In this document: positions 1 to 5,067 of the stretch, one piece after another
Layout of the letters: each line of letters opens with the position of its first letter
How positions within the stretch are numbered: position 1 is the stretch's first letter
Source: Myxococcales bacterium
GTDB taxonomy: Bacteria; Myxococcota_A; UBA9160; JALSIO01
Assembly (NCBI GenBank): GCA_026989995.1
Contig: JALSIO010000041.1
Location: forward strand, 1-6,407
Reading direction: 5' to 3'
DNA: 6,407 bases
The notes under the pieces: model-generated
The model's input: the letters and a program-made list of their open reading frames with translations, nothing else
Databases searched by the model: none
What the model was told of the DNA's origin: nothing
Position numbers and translations under genes: made by a program

Positions 1-744
1 CATCTCGCCGCCGCGGAGCGCGTCCCGGTTGGCGACGTAGTGGAGGACGGTGGCGTTGGAGCCCCCGCCCACGATGCTCTCGTAGGCGGGGCCCGCCGCA
101 CCGCGTCGGCGGAAGGTGTAGTCGAGCACCGCTTCGAGCTCGTACTCGAAGCGTCCCGGCTGTGCCAGGCGCGCGGCCTCCTCGTGGGCCTCCTGGGTGA
201 TCGCCGCGGCGCGCCGCAGGATCGCGAGTTCCTCGGGCTCCTTGAAAAGGCGCATCTCGTGGAGGATCGCCCGGGGGTCCGCGACCACCTCCGGCGGCAC
301 GAGGCCCTGCCGCGATCGCAACCGCATGGTGTCGAGGCTCTCGGCGATGAGCCGATCGATCTCCGGATCGCGCCCGAGGACGTGGTAGAGCCGCTCGGCC
401 TTCTCGAGCAGGCGGGGGATGCTCTCCCGGAGCTCGGAGATGGGAAAGGCCGCGTCCGCGCCGTAGTCGCGAAGCGCACCCTCCACGCCAGGCCGGTATC
501 CCGTCCAGATCTCGGCCTCCCGCTCTCGCGGTTCCACGAAGAGCGTGAAGGGCGGGCCCCCGTCGGTCCGGAACACCGCCGCCGCGTTGGGGTGGTCGAA
601 GCCGGTCAGGTAGTGGAAGTCGCTGTCCTGCCGGAAGGGGTAGGTGGTATCGGCCGATCGGACGCGCGGGCGCGCGCCGAGGAGGATGGCCACCGCCCCG
701 GGGCCCAGGGCGTCCAGGAATCGCCGGCGCCGGCCCTCGAACAT
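1..744 (-). CDS. pepP: Xaa-Pro aminopeptidase (aminopeptidase P), 3' end cut by window edge
   Basis: Cytosolic metallopeptidase of family M24B that removes the N-terminal residue from peptides whose second residue is proline. The 248 visible residues run from the start into the catalytic domain. The N-terminal creatinase-like domain (about 1-130) carries RSADTTYPFRQDSDFHYLTGF-type sequence at 29-49, close to the E. coli PepP block RSADSEYPYRQNSDFWYFTGF as I recall it. HEMRLFKEPEE (162-172) opens the pita-bread catalytic domain, and YESIVGGGSNATVLHY (221-236) matches the PepP IVGSGENGCILHY block. The five metal ligands lie beyond the left edge, so activity cannot be judged. Length fits the first 56% or so of a typical 440-residue PepP. 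ATG at 744 is chosen because FEGRRRRFLDALGPGAVAIL aligns with the usual N-terminus. It lies 10 bases after the lipoprotein stop, so the two are probably cotranscribed. The best Shine-Dalgarno, GGAGGGAGG at 771-763, sits 18 bases off, unusually far, which suggests translational coupling. Confidence 0.95.
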   Translation of the reverse strand, partial: MFEGRRRRFLDALGPGAVAILLGARPRVRSADTTYPFRQDSDFHYLTGFDHPNAAAVFRTDGGPPFTLFVEPREREAEIWTGYRPGVEGALRDYGADAAFPISELRESIPRLLEKAERLYHVLGRDPEIDRLIAESLDTMRLRSRQGLVPPEVVADPRAILHEMRLFKEPEELAILRRAAAITQEAHEEAARLAQPGRFEYELEAVLDYTFRRRGAAGPAYESIVGGGSNATVLHYVANRDALRGGEM

Positions 745-754
745 GATCGGGGCA

Positions 755-1960
755 TCATAGCGCCTCCCTCCCCCGGGCTTCGGCCACGTCGCCGGGGACG
801 GCCTCGTCGAGATCCACGCAGGTCACCCGAACCCCCGCGCAGTAGGTCGCGCAAAGCCGCCTGCCCCGGAGCACCGCCGAGTAGTAGAGGCCCTCCGGAT
901 CCGGCCGCGGGAGCGCGATGCGGCGGGGCGCTCCGGGCCGGGCCGGATCCACCAGGTGCACGATCCCGCTCCAACGGGTCACCACCGCCGGACCGCCGGG
1001 GCTCCGAACCACCTCCTGCACGAAGTCGAAGCCGGCCGGGAAGGCGTCGTCGAGCAGCACGCGCCTTCCCTCCGGCCGGGCCTCGCCCGGCCGTCCCGGC
1101 GGGAGCAGGCGCAGCCACAGCCGCCGGCCGGCCCGCTCCGCCAGGTAGCCGCGCCCCTCCCGATCGAAGAAGGGGAACTGCAGCTCCGGCTCGGCGTACC
1201 GCACGAGCTCCCGGCCGTTCCGGTCGAGGATGCGGGCGTCGTGCCCCCGCGCGAGGCCGCGGGCGTCCACGAGGTCCGTGTTGACCCAGAACTCCCCCCG
1301 CCCGGGGTCGAAGGCCACGCTCTTGGGAAGCGGCAGCAGCTCCGACCCGACCTCGAGGGGGAGCTCATCGAGCATGCGCCCGTCGGGACCGAGGAGGACC
1401 AGGGAGCCGGCGCCGCGGGCCGGCTCGTCCGGTCGGCCGTAGCGGGTGGCCACCACGGTCTCCCCCGGCCCCGGGGCCAGCTCGTTCAGGCCCGGGCCCG
1501 CCTCGGGAAGGCGCCGCACCTGCCCCTGGGGGAGATCGATGAAGCCGGCCGGCCCGAAGTAGGTGGTGAACCAGATCCGGAGGCCCGTTCCCGCGCCGGG
1601 TCGCTCCCGTGGGAGCACGTCCCAGGTTCCGCCGGGCTCCGGCGATGCGGCCACGGGCACCGGCTCCAGGAACCGACCCCGGGCCAGGTCGAAGCGACCG
1701 ATCCGGACGGGACCCGGCATGAGGAGGTCGGCCCGCGGGTCGCCCCCGGCGGCCCGGAACCTGTCCCAGAATGCCGCCTCGCCGAAGTAGAGAACGGTCC
1801 CGGATGCCGCACCGAACCAGGCACAGAATCGCTCCGGGGAAGGCGGTGCCGGCCCCTCCAGCACACGGGCGTCCGGCAGGGCGTGGCAGCCGGCCAGCAG
1901 CCCCGCCACGAGCAGAACCCGGACTGCAAACCGTGGATGCAGTGCCTCACGGGGGTGCAT
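755..1960 (-). CDS. Putative lipoprotein of unknown function, possibly beta-propeller-like
   Basis: I do not recognise this 401-residue protein. The start at 1960 is supported by GAAGGA eight bases upstream and by an immediate signal peptide: basic N-terminus, hydrophobic stretch FAVRVLLVAGLLAG, and lipobox L22-A23-G24-C25. It should therefore be lipidated on Cys25. The +2 residue is His, not Asp, so the outer membrane is the likelier destination if the usual sorting rule applies. The mature part has repeated short beta-type segments alternating with Gly/Asp/Pro turns (e.g. SLVLLGPDGRMLDELPLEV, KSVAFDPGRGEFWVNTDLVD, ARILDRNGRELVRY, FPFFDREGRGYLAERAG, GIVHLVDPARPGAPRRIAL). This is the rhythm of NHL/SMP-30-like beta-propellers, but I see no clean family signature. 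Extra cysteines are C46, C370, C374 and C381, the last three close together. It is the first gene of a probable two-gene unit with aminopeptidase P. The reading frame is open for 84 more codons upstream, but those look non-coding. Confidence 0.85.
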   Translation of the reverse strand: MHPREALHPRFAVRVLLVAGLLAGCHALPDARVLEGPAPPSPERFCAWFGAASGTVLYFGEAAFWDRFRAAGGDPRADLLMPGPVRIGRFDLARGRFLEPVPVAASPEPGGTWDVLPRERPGAGTGLRIWFTTYFGPAGFIDLPQGQVRRLPEAGPGLNELAPGPGETVVATRYGRPDEPARGAGSLVLLGPDGRMLDELPLEVGSELLPLPKSVAFDPGRGEFWVNTDLVDARGLARGHDARILDRNGRELVRYAEPELQFPFFDREGRGYLAERAGRRLWLRLLPPGRPGEARPEGRRVLLDDAFPAGFDFVQEVVRSPGGPAVVTRWSGIVHLVDPARPGAPRRIALPRPDPEGLYYSAVLRGRRLCATYCAGVRVTCVDLDEAVPGDVAEARGREAL

Positions 1961-1968
1961 ATCGATTT

Positions 1969-1974
1969 TCCTTC
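1969..1974 (-). promoter_or_regulatory. Ribosome binding site of the lipoprotein gene
   Basis: GAAGGA reads leftwards with an 8-base spacer to the ATG at 1960. It decides the start against the longer open frame reaching back to 2212, because it stands directly before the signal peptide codons. The leader around it (1961-1980) is distinctly AT-richer than its surroundings, as expected for an initiation region. Confidence 0.75.
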
Positions 1975-2124
1975 GTGATCCAGGCTGGTTGTGCGCCACG
2001 GGGCCTGCTGCACGGGGCGCCGGGCCGGTTGCGGGGGTGCCTCTTCTGGCGGCATCTCCCGGAGCCCGTTGCGCCGCAGACCACCCAAAACCCCCGATGG
2101 GCACACGGGTTCCGGGCCGGGGGG

Positions 2125-2164
2125 CGCAGGTCGTGAAGGTGGCACGCAGGTTGCTAGACCTGCG
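2125..2164. repeat. Three CGCAGGT half-sites (direct plus inverted), operator-like
   Basis: CGCAGGT occurs at 2125-2131 and again at 2145-2151, exactly 20 bp apart start to start. Its reverse complement ACCTGCG follows at 2158-2164. The last two copies form a perfect 7-bp inverted repeat around the 6-base centre TGCTAG. The group lies about 165-205 bp upstream of the lipoprotein start. A dimeric transcription factor binding the inverted pair plus an auxiliary half-site about two helical turns away would fit. The inverted pair could instead be only a short hairpin. In DNA this GC-rich, chance cannot be ruled out. Confidence 0.4.
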
Positions 2165-2309
2165 AGGCGGAACAGTCACGCTGGATCCTCCCGGTGAACA
2201 GGGCGCGCTCATCGGGAGGGACCGCGGCTCCGGGAGAGCGGGACCTTCAAGGCGCTTTCCCCCAGGACGGCACCCCGCCTTCCCCGTTCTTCCGGAGTCG
2301 ACCTTCCAG

Positions 2310-2340
2310 GAGCCCCCCGATCAGGTCGGTCGGGGGGCTC
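2310..2340 (-). terminator. Strong hairpin just after the RNase D gene, probable terminator
   Basis: GAGCCCCCCGA at 2310-2320 pairs perfectly with TCGGGGGGCTC at 2330-2340, giving an 11-bp GC-rich stem with a 9-base loop. It begins seven bases beyond the RNase D stop codon, the usual place for an intrinsic terminator. Reading leftwards there is no T-tract after the stem (CTGGAAGG follows). Reading rightwards a weak one (TCTCGTTT) follows, but no rightward gene is seen to end there. It is best read as the 3' end hairpin of the RNase D transcript, acting as terminator or as an RNA-stabilising structure. Confidence 0.65.
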
Positions 2341-2347
2341 TCTCGTT

Positions 2348-3565
2348 TCAGGAGGTCTCGCGCTCGCCGCGGCGGGTCCGGGCGAGGACCTCCACCACCT
2401 CGTCCCCGAACTCGCGGGCGAACCACCCCTTGAGCTCCGGCACCTCCTTCAGGTCCTGCGGGCGGCGGGGATTCTTCCAGGCGATCGCCTCGAGGCAGGC
2501 GTTCGGGCAGAACACCCCCGCGTCGAGCGCCAGCTCCCGGGCCCGCGCCGCCCGCCACCGCTTGAGCGCCGTCAGGCGGCGTTCCGTGCGCCGATCCATC
2601 CGGCGCTTGCCGTTGCCGGCCGGCCGGGGAACGGGCCCGTGGCCCTTGCGGGACCCCCGGGCCACCGCCCGCAGGATCTCACGCCCCATGCGGCGCCGGA
2701 CCAGCTCCGAGACCCCGCGGATCGAGGCCAGCTCCTCCGCGGTGGTGGGGCGGGCCTCCGCGATCTCGAGGAGGGTGCGGTTGCCGAGCACCTTGAAGGG
2801 CGGTCGGTCGACCTGCCGGGCCCGCGCATCCCGCACCAGGTAGAGCTCCCGCAGCACCCCGAGCCCCGCGTCGTCTAGGTTCCGGGCTCCCTTGATGCGG
2901 AGGTACCCGAGCTCGTCGAAGGGGCGCTCGGGCCAGGCCCGCTCCGTGAGGGTCCGGAACTCCTCGTCTGCCCACTCGAGGCGGCCGGCCTCGCGCAGCT
3001 CCTTCTCGAGCTTCTCGGCGAGCCGGATCAGGAAGGCCACGTCGGCCGCGGCGTAGCTCTCCTGGCTGGCCGAGAGAGGCCGCTGGGACCAGTCGGAGCG
3101 CTGCTGGTCCTTGGGAAGCGTGACGCCGAAGTGCCGCTCGATCAGCGCGCCGAGTCCGAGGGCCGGGTAGCCGAGGAGCTGCGCGCTCACCATCGTGTCG
3201 AACAGGTTGGCGAAGGTGAAACCACAGTCACGCTTGAGTACGAAGAGGTCGTACTCGGCAGCGTGGAACACCTTGCGGACTTCGGACGAAGCCATCACGG
3301 GGCCGAGGGGGGCGAGCTCCGCCGGACCGCCGAGGGCGAGGGGGTCGATCAGGAAGATCTTCCGGCGCGTGGCGATCTGGACCAGGCAGACCTTGTCGAA
3401 GTAGTGGTAGAAGCTGTCCGCCTCGGTGTCGACGGCGATCACCTTCTCGCGGAGCAGCGCTTCGGCGAGGTTCGCGAGCTCCGCCGCGGTTTCGATCCGG
3501 ACCGGGCGCCGACCCGTTGCCTTTTCCTTCTGGGGCTCCCTCTGTCGGGGCATCTCCCGCTTCAT
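2348..3565 (-). CDS. rnd: Ribonuclease D family 3'-5' exonuclease with two HRDC domains
   Basis: Cytosolic DEDDy exonuclease. Family members trim the 3' ends of tRNA precursors and other structured RNAs with two metal ions. In this 405-residue protein all catalytic positions are visible: Exo I VDTEAD (D46, E48), Exo II FHAAEYD (D106), and Exo III YAAAD (Y171, D175). QQRSDWSQRPLSASQESYAA (154-173) is the usual RNase D block before Exo III. A first HRDC RNA-binding domain spans about 228-302 (PPFKVLGNRTLLEIAEARP, then ASIRGVSELVRRRMGREI). After a basic linker (about 303-330) a second, more diverged HRDC-like segment covers about 330-395, giving the exonuclease-HRDC-HRDC order known from E. coli RNase D. 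I chose ATG 3565, with GGAGAGGGA about 10 bases upstream. ATG 3553 is an alternative with only weak ribosome-binding sequence. The frame is open to 3745, but that stretch is hairpin-rich and low in complexity. A hairpin follows the stop, so it is probably a single-gene unit. Confidence 0.93.
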   Translation of the reverse strand: MKREMPRQREPQKEKATGRRPVRIETAAELANLAEALLREKVIAVDTEADSFYHYFDKVCLVQIATRRKIFLIDPLALGGPAELAPLGPVMASSEVRKVFHAAEYDLFVLKRDCGFTFANLFDTMVSAQLLGYPALGLGALIERHFGVTLPKDQQRSDWSQRPLSASQESYAAADVAFLIRLAEKLEKELREAGRLEWADEEFRTLTERAWPERPFDELGYLRIKGARNLDDAGLGVLRELYLVRDARARQVDRPPFKVLGNRTLLEIAEARPTTAEELASIRGVSELVRRRMGREILRAVARGSRKGHGPVPRPAGNGKRRMDRRTERRLTALKRWRAARARELALDAGVFCPNACLEAIAWKNPRRPQDLKEVPELKGWFAREFGDEVVEVLARTRRGERETS

Positions 3566-3619
3566 CCGCCTCTCGTCCCTCTCCGCCCTGCGTTCCGCTC
3601 TGCCGCATGCGGAGGCGAT

Positions 3620-3638
3620 GCGCAGCGCGGGGCTGCGC
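3620..3638. repeat. 7-bp inverted repeat (hairpin) upstream of the RNase D gene
   Basis: GCGCAGC at 3620-3626 pairs with GCTGCGC at 3632-3638 around a 5-base loop. It lies 55 bases upstream of the RNase D start and would be in its 5' leader if transcription begins further right. It neighbours the larger hairpin at 3642-3670. There is no T-tract on either strand, so it is not a terminator. Confidence 0.45.
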
Positions 3639-3641
3639 CGC

Positions 3642-3670
3642 CGCGCGCGCCCGATCCGGGTGCGCGCGCG
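3642..3670. repeat. 9-bp alternating CG inverted repeat in the divergent spacer
   Basis: CGCGCGCGC at 3642-3650 pairs with GCGCGCGCG at 3662-3670 across an 11-base centre, CCGATCCGGGT. Both arms are pure alternating C and G, the sequence type most prone to Z-DNA, and together they could extrude a cruciform or form a very stable RNA hairpin in the RNase D leader. There is no T-tract beside it. It lies in the 227-bp spacer between the two divergent genes, where the promoters must be. Confidence 0.5.
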
Positions 3671-3710
3671 GCGCGCCGAACGACGCGCGGGCAGCCGCCA
3701 CACCAGACCT

Positions 3711-3720
3711 CGACCGGTCG
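3711..3720. promoter_or_regulatory. Perfect 10-bp palindrome in the divergent spacer, possible operator
   Basis: CGACCGGTCG reads the same on both strands. It sits 73 bp before the FIST gene start and 146 bp before the RNase D start. That position is suitable for a regulator of either gene. A 10-bp palindrome is not rare in GC-rich DNA, so the call is tentative. No clear -35/-10 pair was found for either gene in the spacer 3566-3792. Confidence 0.2.
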
Positions 3721-3779
3721 TTCCCTGTGGGGGGGATCGGGCCACCGCAGGGGGAGCGGGTGACGAGGCGAGGGTAGCC

Positions 3780-3784
3780 GAGGG
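3780..3784 (+). promoter_or_regulatory. Likely ribosome binding site of the FIST gene
   Basis: GAGGG stands 8 bases before the GTG at 3793, whereas the ATG at 3817 has only pyrimidine-rich CCTCCCTTCCG in front of it. This favours the GTG start, although purine runs are common in this GC-rich spacer. Confidence 0.4.
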
Positions 3785-3792
3785 CGGGGGCC

Positions 3793-5016
3793 GTGGAAAG
3801 CGTATCCTCCCTTCCGATGTCCGCAGAACCCGCGCGATGGCTGCCCCCGAGCCCCTTCCAGCCAGCCCTCTCCGAGCAGGCGGAGCCGGCCCCGGCCGCG
3901 GCCGAACTGCTCGCAGGGGTGGACGGCGCGCCCCGGCAGGGCTTTCTCCTCCTCGCCACCCCGGCCTGGTCCGGCGGACTCGCCGCCCTGCGCGAGGCCC
4001 TCGGCAGGGAGCTGCCGTCCAGCGCGCTCGGGGCGGTGATCGTGGACGGGCTGCTCGCCGGAGGCCGGGAACGGGCGGGGCAACGGGCTGCCGCCCTGCT
4101 GCCCGTGGCCGCCCTCGGCTCCAGCGAGGAGGGCGGGGACCCGGCGGCCGACCTCGCCTCCGGGCTCCCCACCCCGGAGACGGGCAGCGGACCGGGAAAG
4201 GGCACCGGAGGCCAGGGGGGCCTCGCCCTGCTCTTCTTCGACCCCATCGCCGCGGACGCGGAGCGGCTCGCCCGCCGGCTGTGGGAGCAGCGGCCCGGTC
4301 TCGCCCTCGCCGGCGTGGGCGCCGCGCCCGGCGCGCCGCTCGTCGGCGAGACGGGGCACCCGGCCACCGCCCTGGCTGCGCTGCTGCCGGCGGCGACCCC
4401 CCGCTTGGAGGCGACCCGGGCCTGCCGGCGCGTCACCGGCTTTCACCGGGTCACCTCTGCCCGCGGTCACTGGGTCCTCCGGCTCGACGGCCGACCGGCC
4501 CTCGACGTCTTCCGCTCCGCCGCCGCAGGCCGGCTCGCCGCCGATCCGCGGAGGGCGGTGCGGCACCTCGTGGCCATCCTCCCCGCGGCCGGAGGCGAGC
4601 AGGTCCGGGAGCTCGCCGGCTACTGCGATCGGCGCCGGGCTCTCTGCCTCGGCACCCCGGTGGCCCGCGGAGAGCGGATCGGGTTCGGGCTTCGCGACCC
4701 CGCCACGGCGCTCGGGGATCTCCGCGCGCTGCTCGAGCGGGCTTCCGGTCTCCGGGGCCCCGGTCCCCGGCCGGCCGGCCTCTACCTGACCTGCCGCGCC
4801 CGCGACGCCGCCTTCTTCGGTCTCGAAGACCTCGAGGCCGCCTACCTCGACCGCGCCTTCCCGGACCTCGCCGTGTTGGGCATCCGGGGGCCCTCCCCCA
4901 TCGCCGCGCTCGGGGCGGCGCCGAGCCGCCTCCCGCACGCCGGGGTGCTCGCACTGCTCGGGCCGGCTCGTGACGCCGCGCGGGGCCCGGTGGAGTGCCG
5001 GCAGGCGAGCGGGTAG
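3793..5016 (+). CDS. FIST-domain protein (putative small-ligand sensor)
   Basis: FIST N plus FIST C architecture, 407 residues and without a fused output domain. Family members are predicted to bind small ligands, possibly amino acids, in bacterial signal transduction, but the ligand here is unknown. The N-terminal half (about 35-215) has the hydrophobic segment GFLLLATPAWSGGLAALREA and the block ALGAVIVDGLLAGGRERAG, matching the family's surface-display segment ending in a Gly-rich 'grE' turn. The C-terminal half starts at about 216 with GFHRVTS, followed by WVLRLDGRPALDVF (227-240), the typical 'ldG.pAldly' motif. GLYLTCRARDAAFFG (329-343) matches the 'alyfsC.gRg..fyG' block. The usual terminal 'GxGEI' motif is not clear (GIRGPSPIAALG instead). 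A Gly/Pro/Ser-rich low-complexity insert lies at about 109-141. No signal peptide or membrane segment is seen, so it is probably cytosolic. GTG 3793 is preferred because of GAGGG; ATG 3817 would give 399 residues. It lies 51 bp before proS, so the two are probably cotranscribed, and diverges from the RNase D gene. Confidence 0.8.
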   Translation: MESVSSLPMSAEPARWLPPSPFQPALSEQAEPAPAAAELLAGVDGAPRQGFLLLATPAWSGGLAALREALGRELPSSALGAVIVDGLLAGGRERAGQRAAALLPVAALGSSEEGGDPAADLASGLPTPETGSGPGKGTGGQGGLALLFFDPIAADAERLARRLWEQRPGLALAGVGAAPGAPLVGETGHPATALAALLPAATPRLEATRACRRVTGFHRVTSARGHWVLRLDGRPALDVFRSAAAGRLAADPRRAVRHLVAILPAAGGEQVRELAGYCDRRRALCLGTPVARGERIGFGLRDPATALGDLRALLERASGLRGPGPRPAGLYLTCRARDAAFFGLEDLEAAYLDRAFPDLAVLGIRGPSPIAALGAAPSRLPHAGVLALLGPARDAARGPVECRQASG

Positions 5017-5056
5017 GCTGCCGCCTCCCGCCCCGGCTCCCCTCCGGCGGCGGGCC

Positions 5057-5062
5057 GGGAGG
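5057..5062 (+). promoter_or_regulatory. Ribosome binding site of proS
   Basis: GGGAGG with a 5-base spacer to the GTG at 5068. It fixes the GTG start, since the first ATG codons in frame come well inside conserved sequence, with residue 36 the earliest. Confidence 0.75.
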
Positions 5063-5067
5063 ACGCC

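Larger units (their letters stand above)
1961..2347. other. Non-coding spacer between the RNase D gene and the lipoprotein gene
   Basis: A 387-bp stretch without a convincing gene. On the right it holds the hairpin after the RNase D stop (2310-2340), in the middle the CGCAGGT repeats (2125-2164), and on the left the lipoprotein ribosome binding site. The promoter of the lipoprotein-aminopeptidase P unit should lie here, reading leftwards, but I find no convincing -35/-10 pair on that strand. Open frames crossing the spacer on either strand are rich in Arg, Pro and Gly and have no recognisable domain. I see no tRNA, riboswitch or small-RNA signature, though a structured leader cannot be excluded by eye. 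Confidence 0.6.

Noticed and set aside
40..1284. A 414-codon open frame on the plus strand
   Set aside because: It is the codon-register antisense of aminopeptidase P, then runs into an Arg/Pro/Gly-rich shadow of the lipoprotein gene; no recognisable protein.
956..1978. A 340-codon plus-strand open frame
   Set aside because: Antisense in codon register with the lipoprotein gene, which has a ribosome binding site and a signal peptide; this frame has neither.
1961..2212. An 84-codon N-terminal extension of the lipoprotein frame
   Set aside because: Low-complexity Pro/Arg/Gly/Ser translation crossing the CGCAGGT repeats. The start at 1960 has GAAGGA at good spacing and leads straight into a lipoprotein signal peptide, which an extension would bury.
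2341..2348. The TCTCGTTT run after the 2310-2340 hairpin as proof of a rightward terminator
   Set aside because: The run is interrupted, and no rightward gene ends before it; the position right after the RNase D stop makes the leftward reading more sensible.
3566..3745. A 60-codon N-terminal extension of RNase D
   Set aside because: Its codons are the hairpin-rich GC repeats of the divergent spacer; the conserved exonuclease domain begins only at about residue 23 counted from the 3565 start.
3426..4973. A 515-codon plus-strand open frame across the divergent spacer and the FIST gene
   Set aside because: Arg/Pro/Gly-rich translation in a shifted frame of the FIST gene. It also crosses the RNase D start in antisense, and the FIST frame has the real domain motifs.
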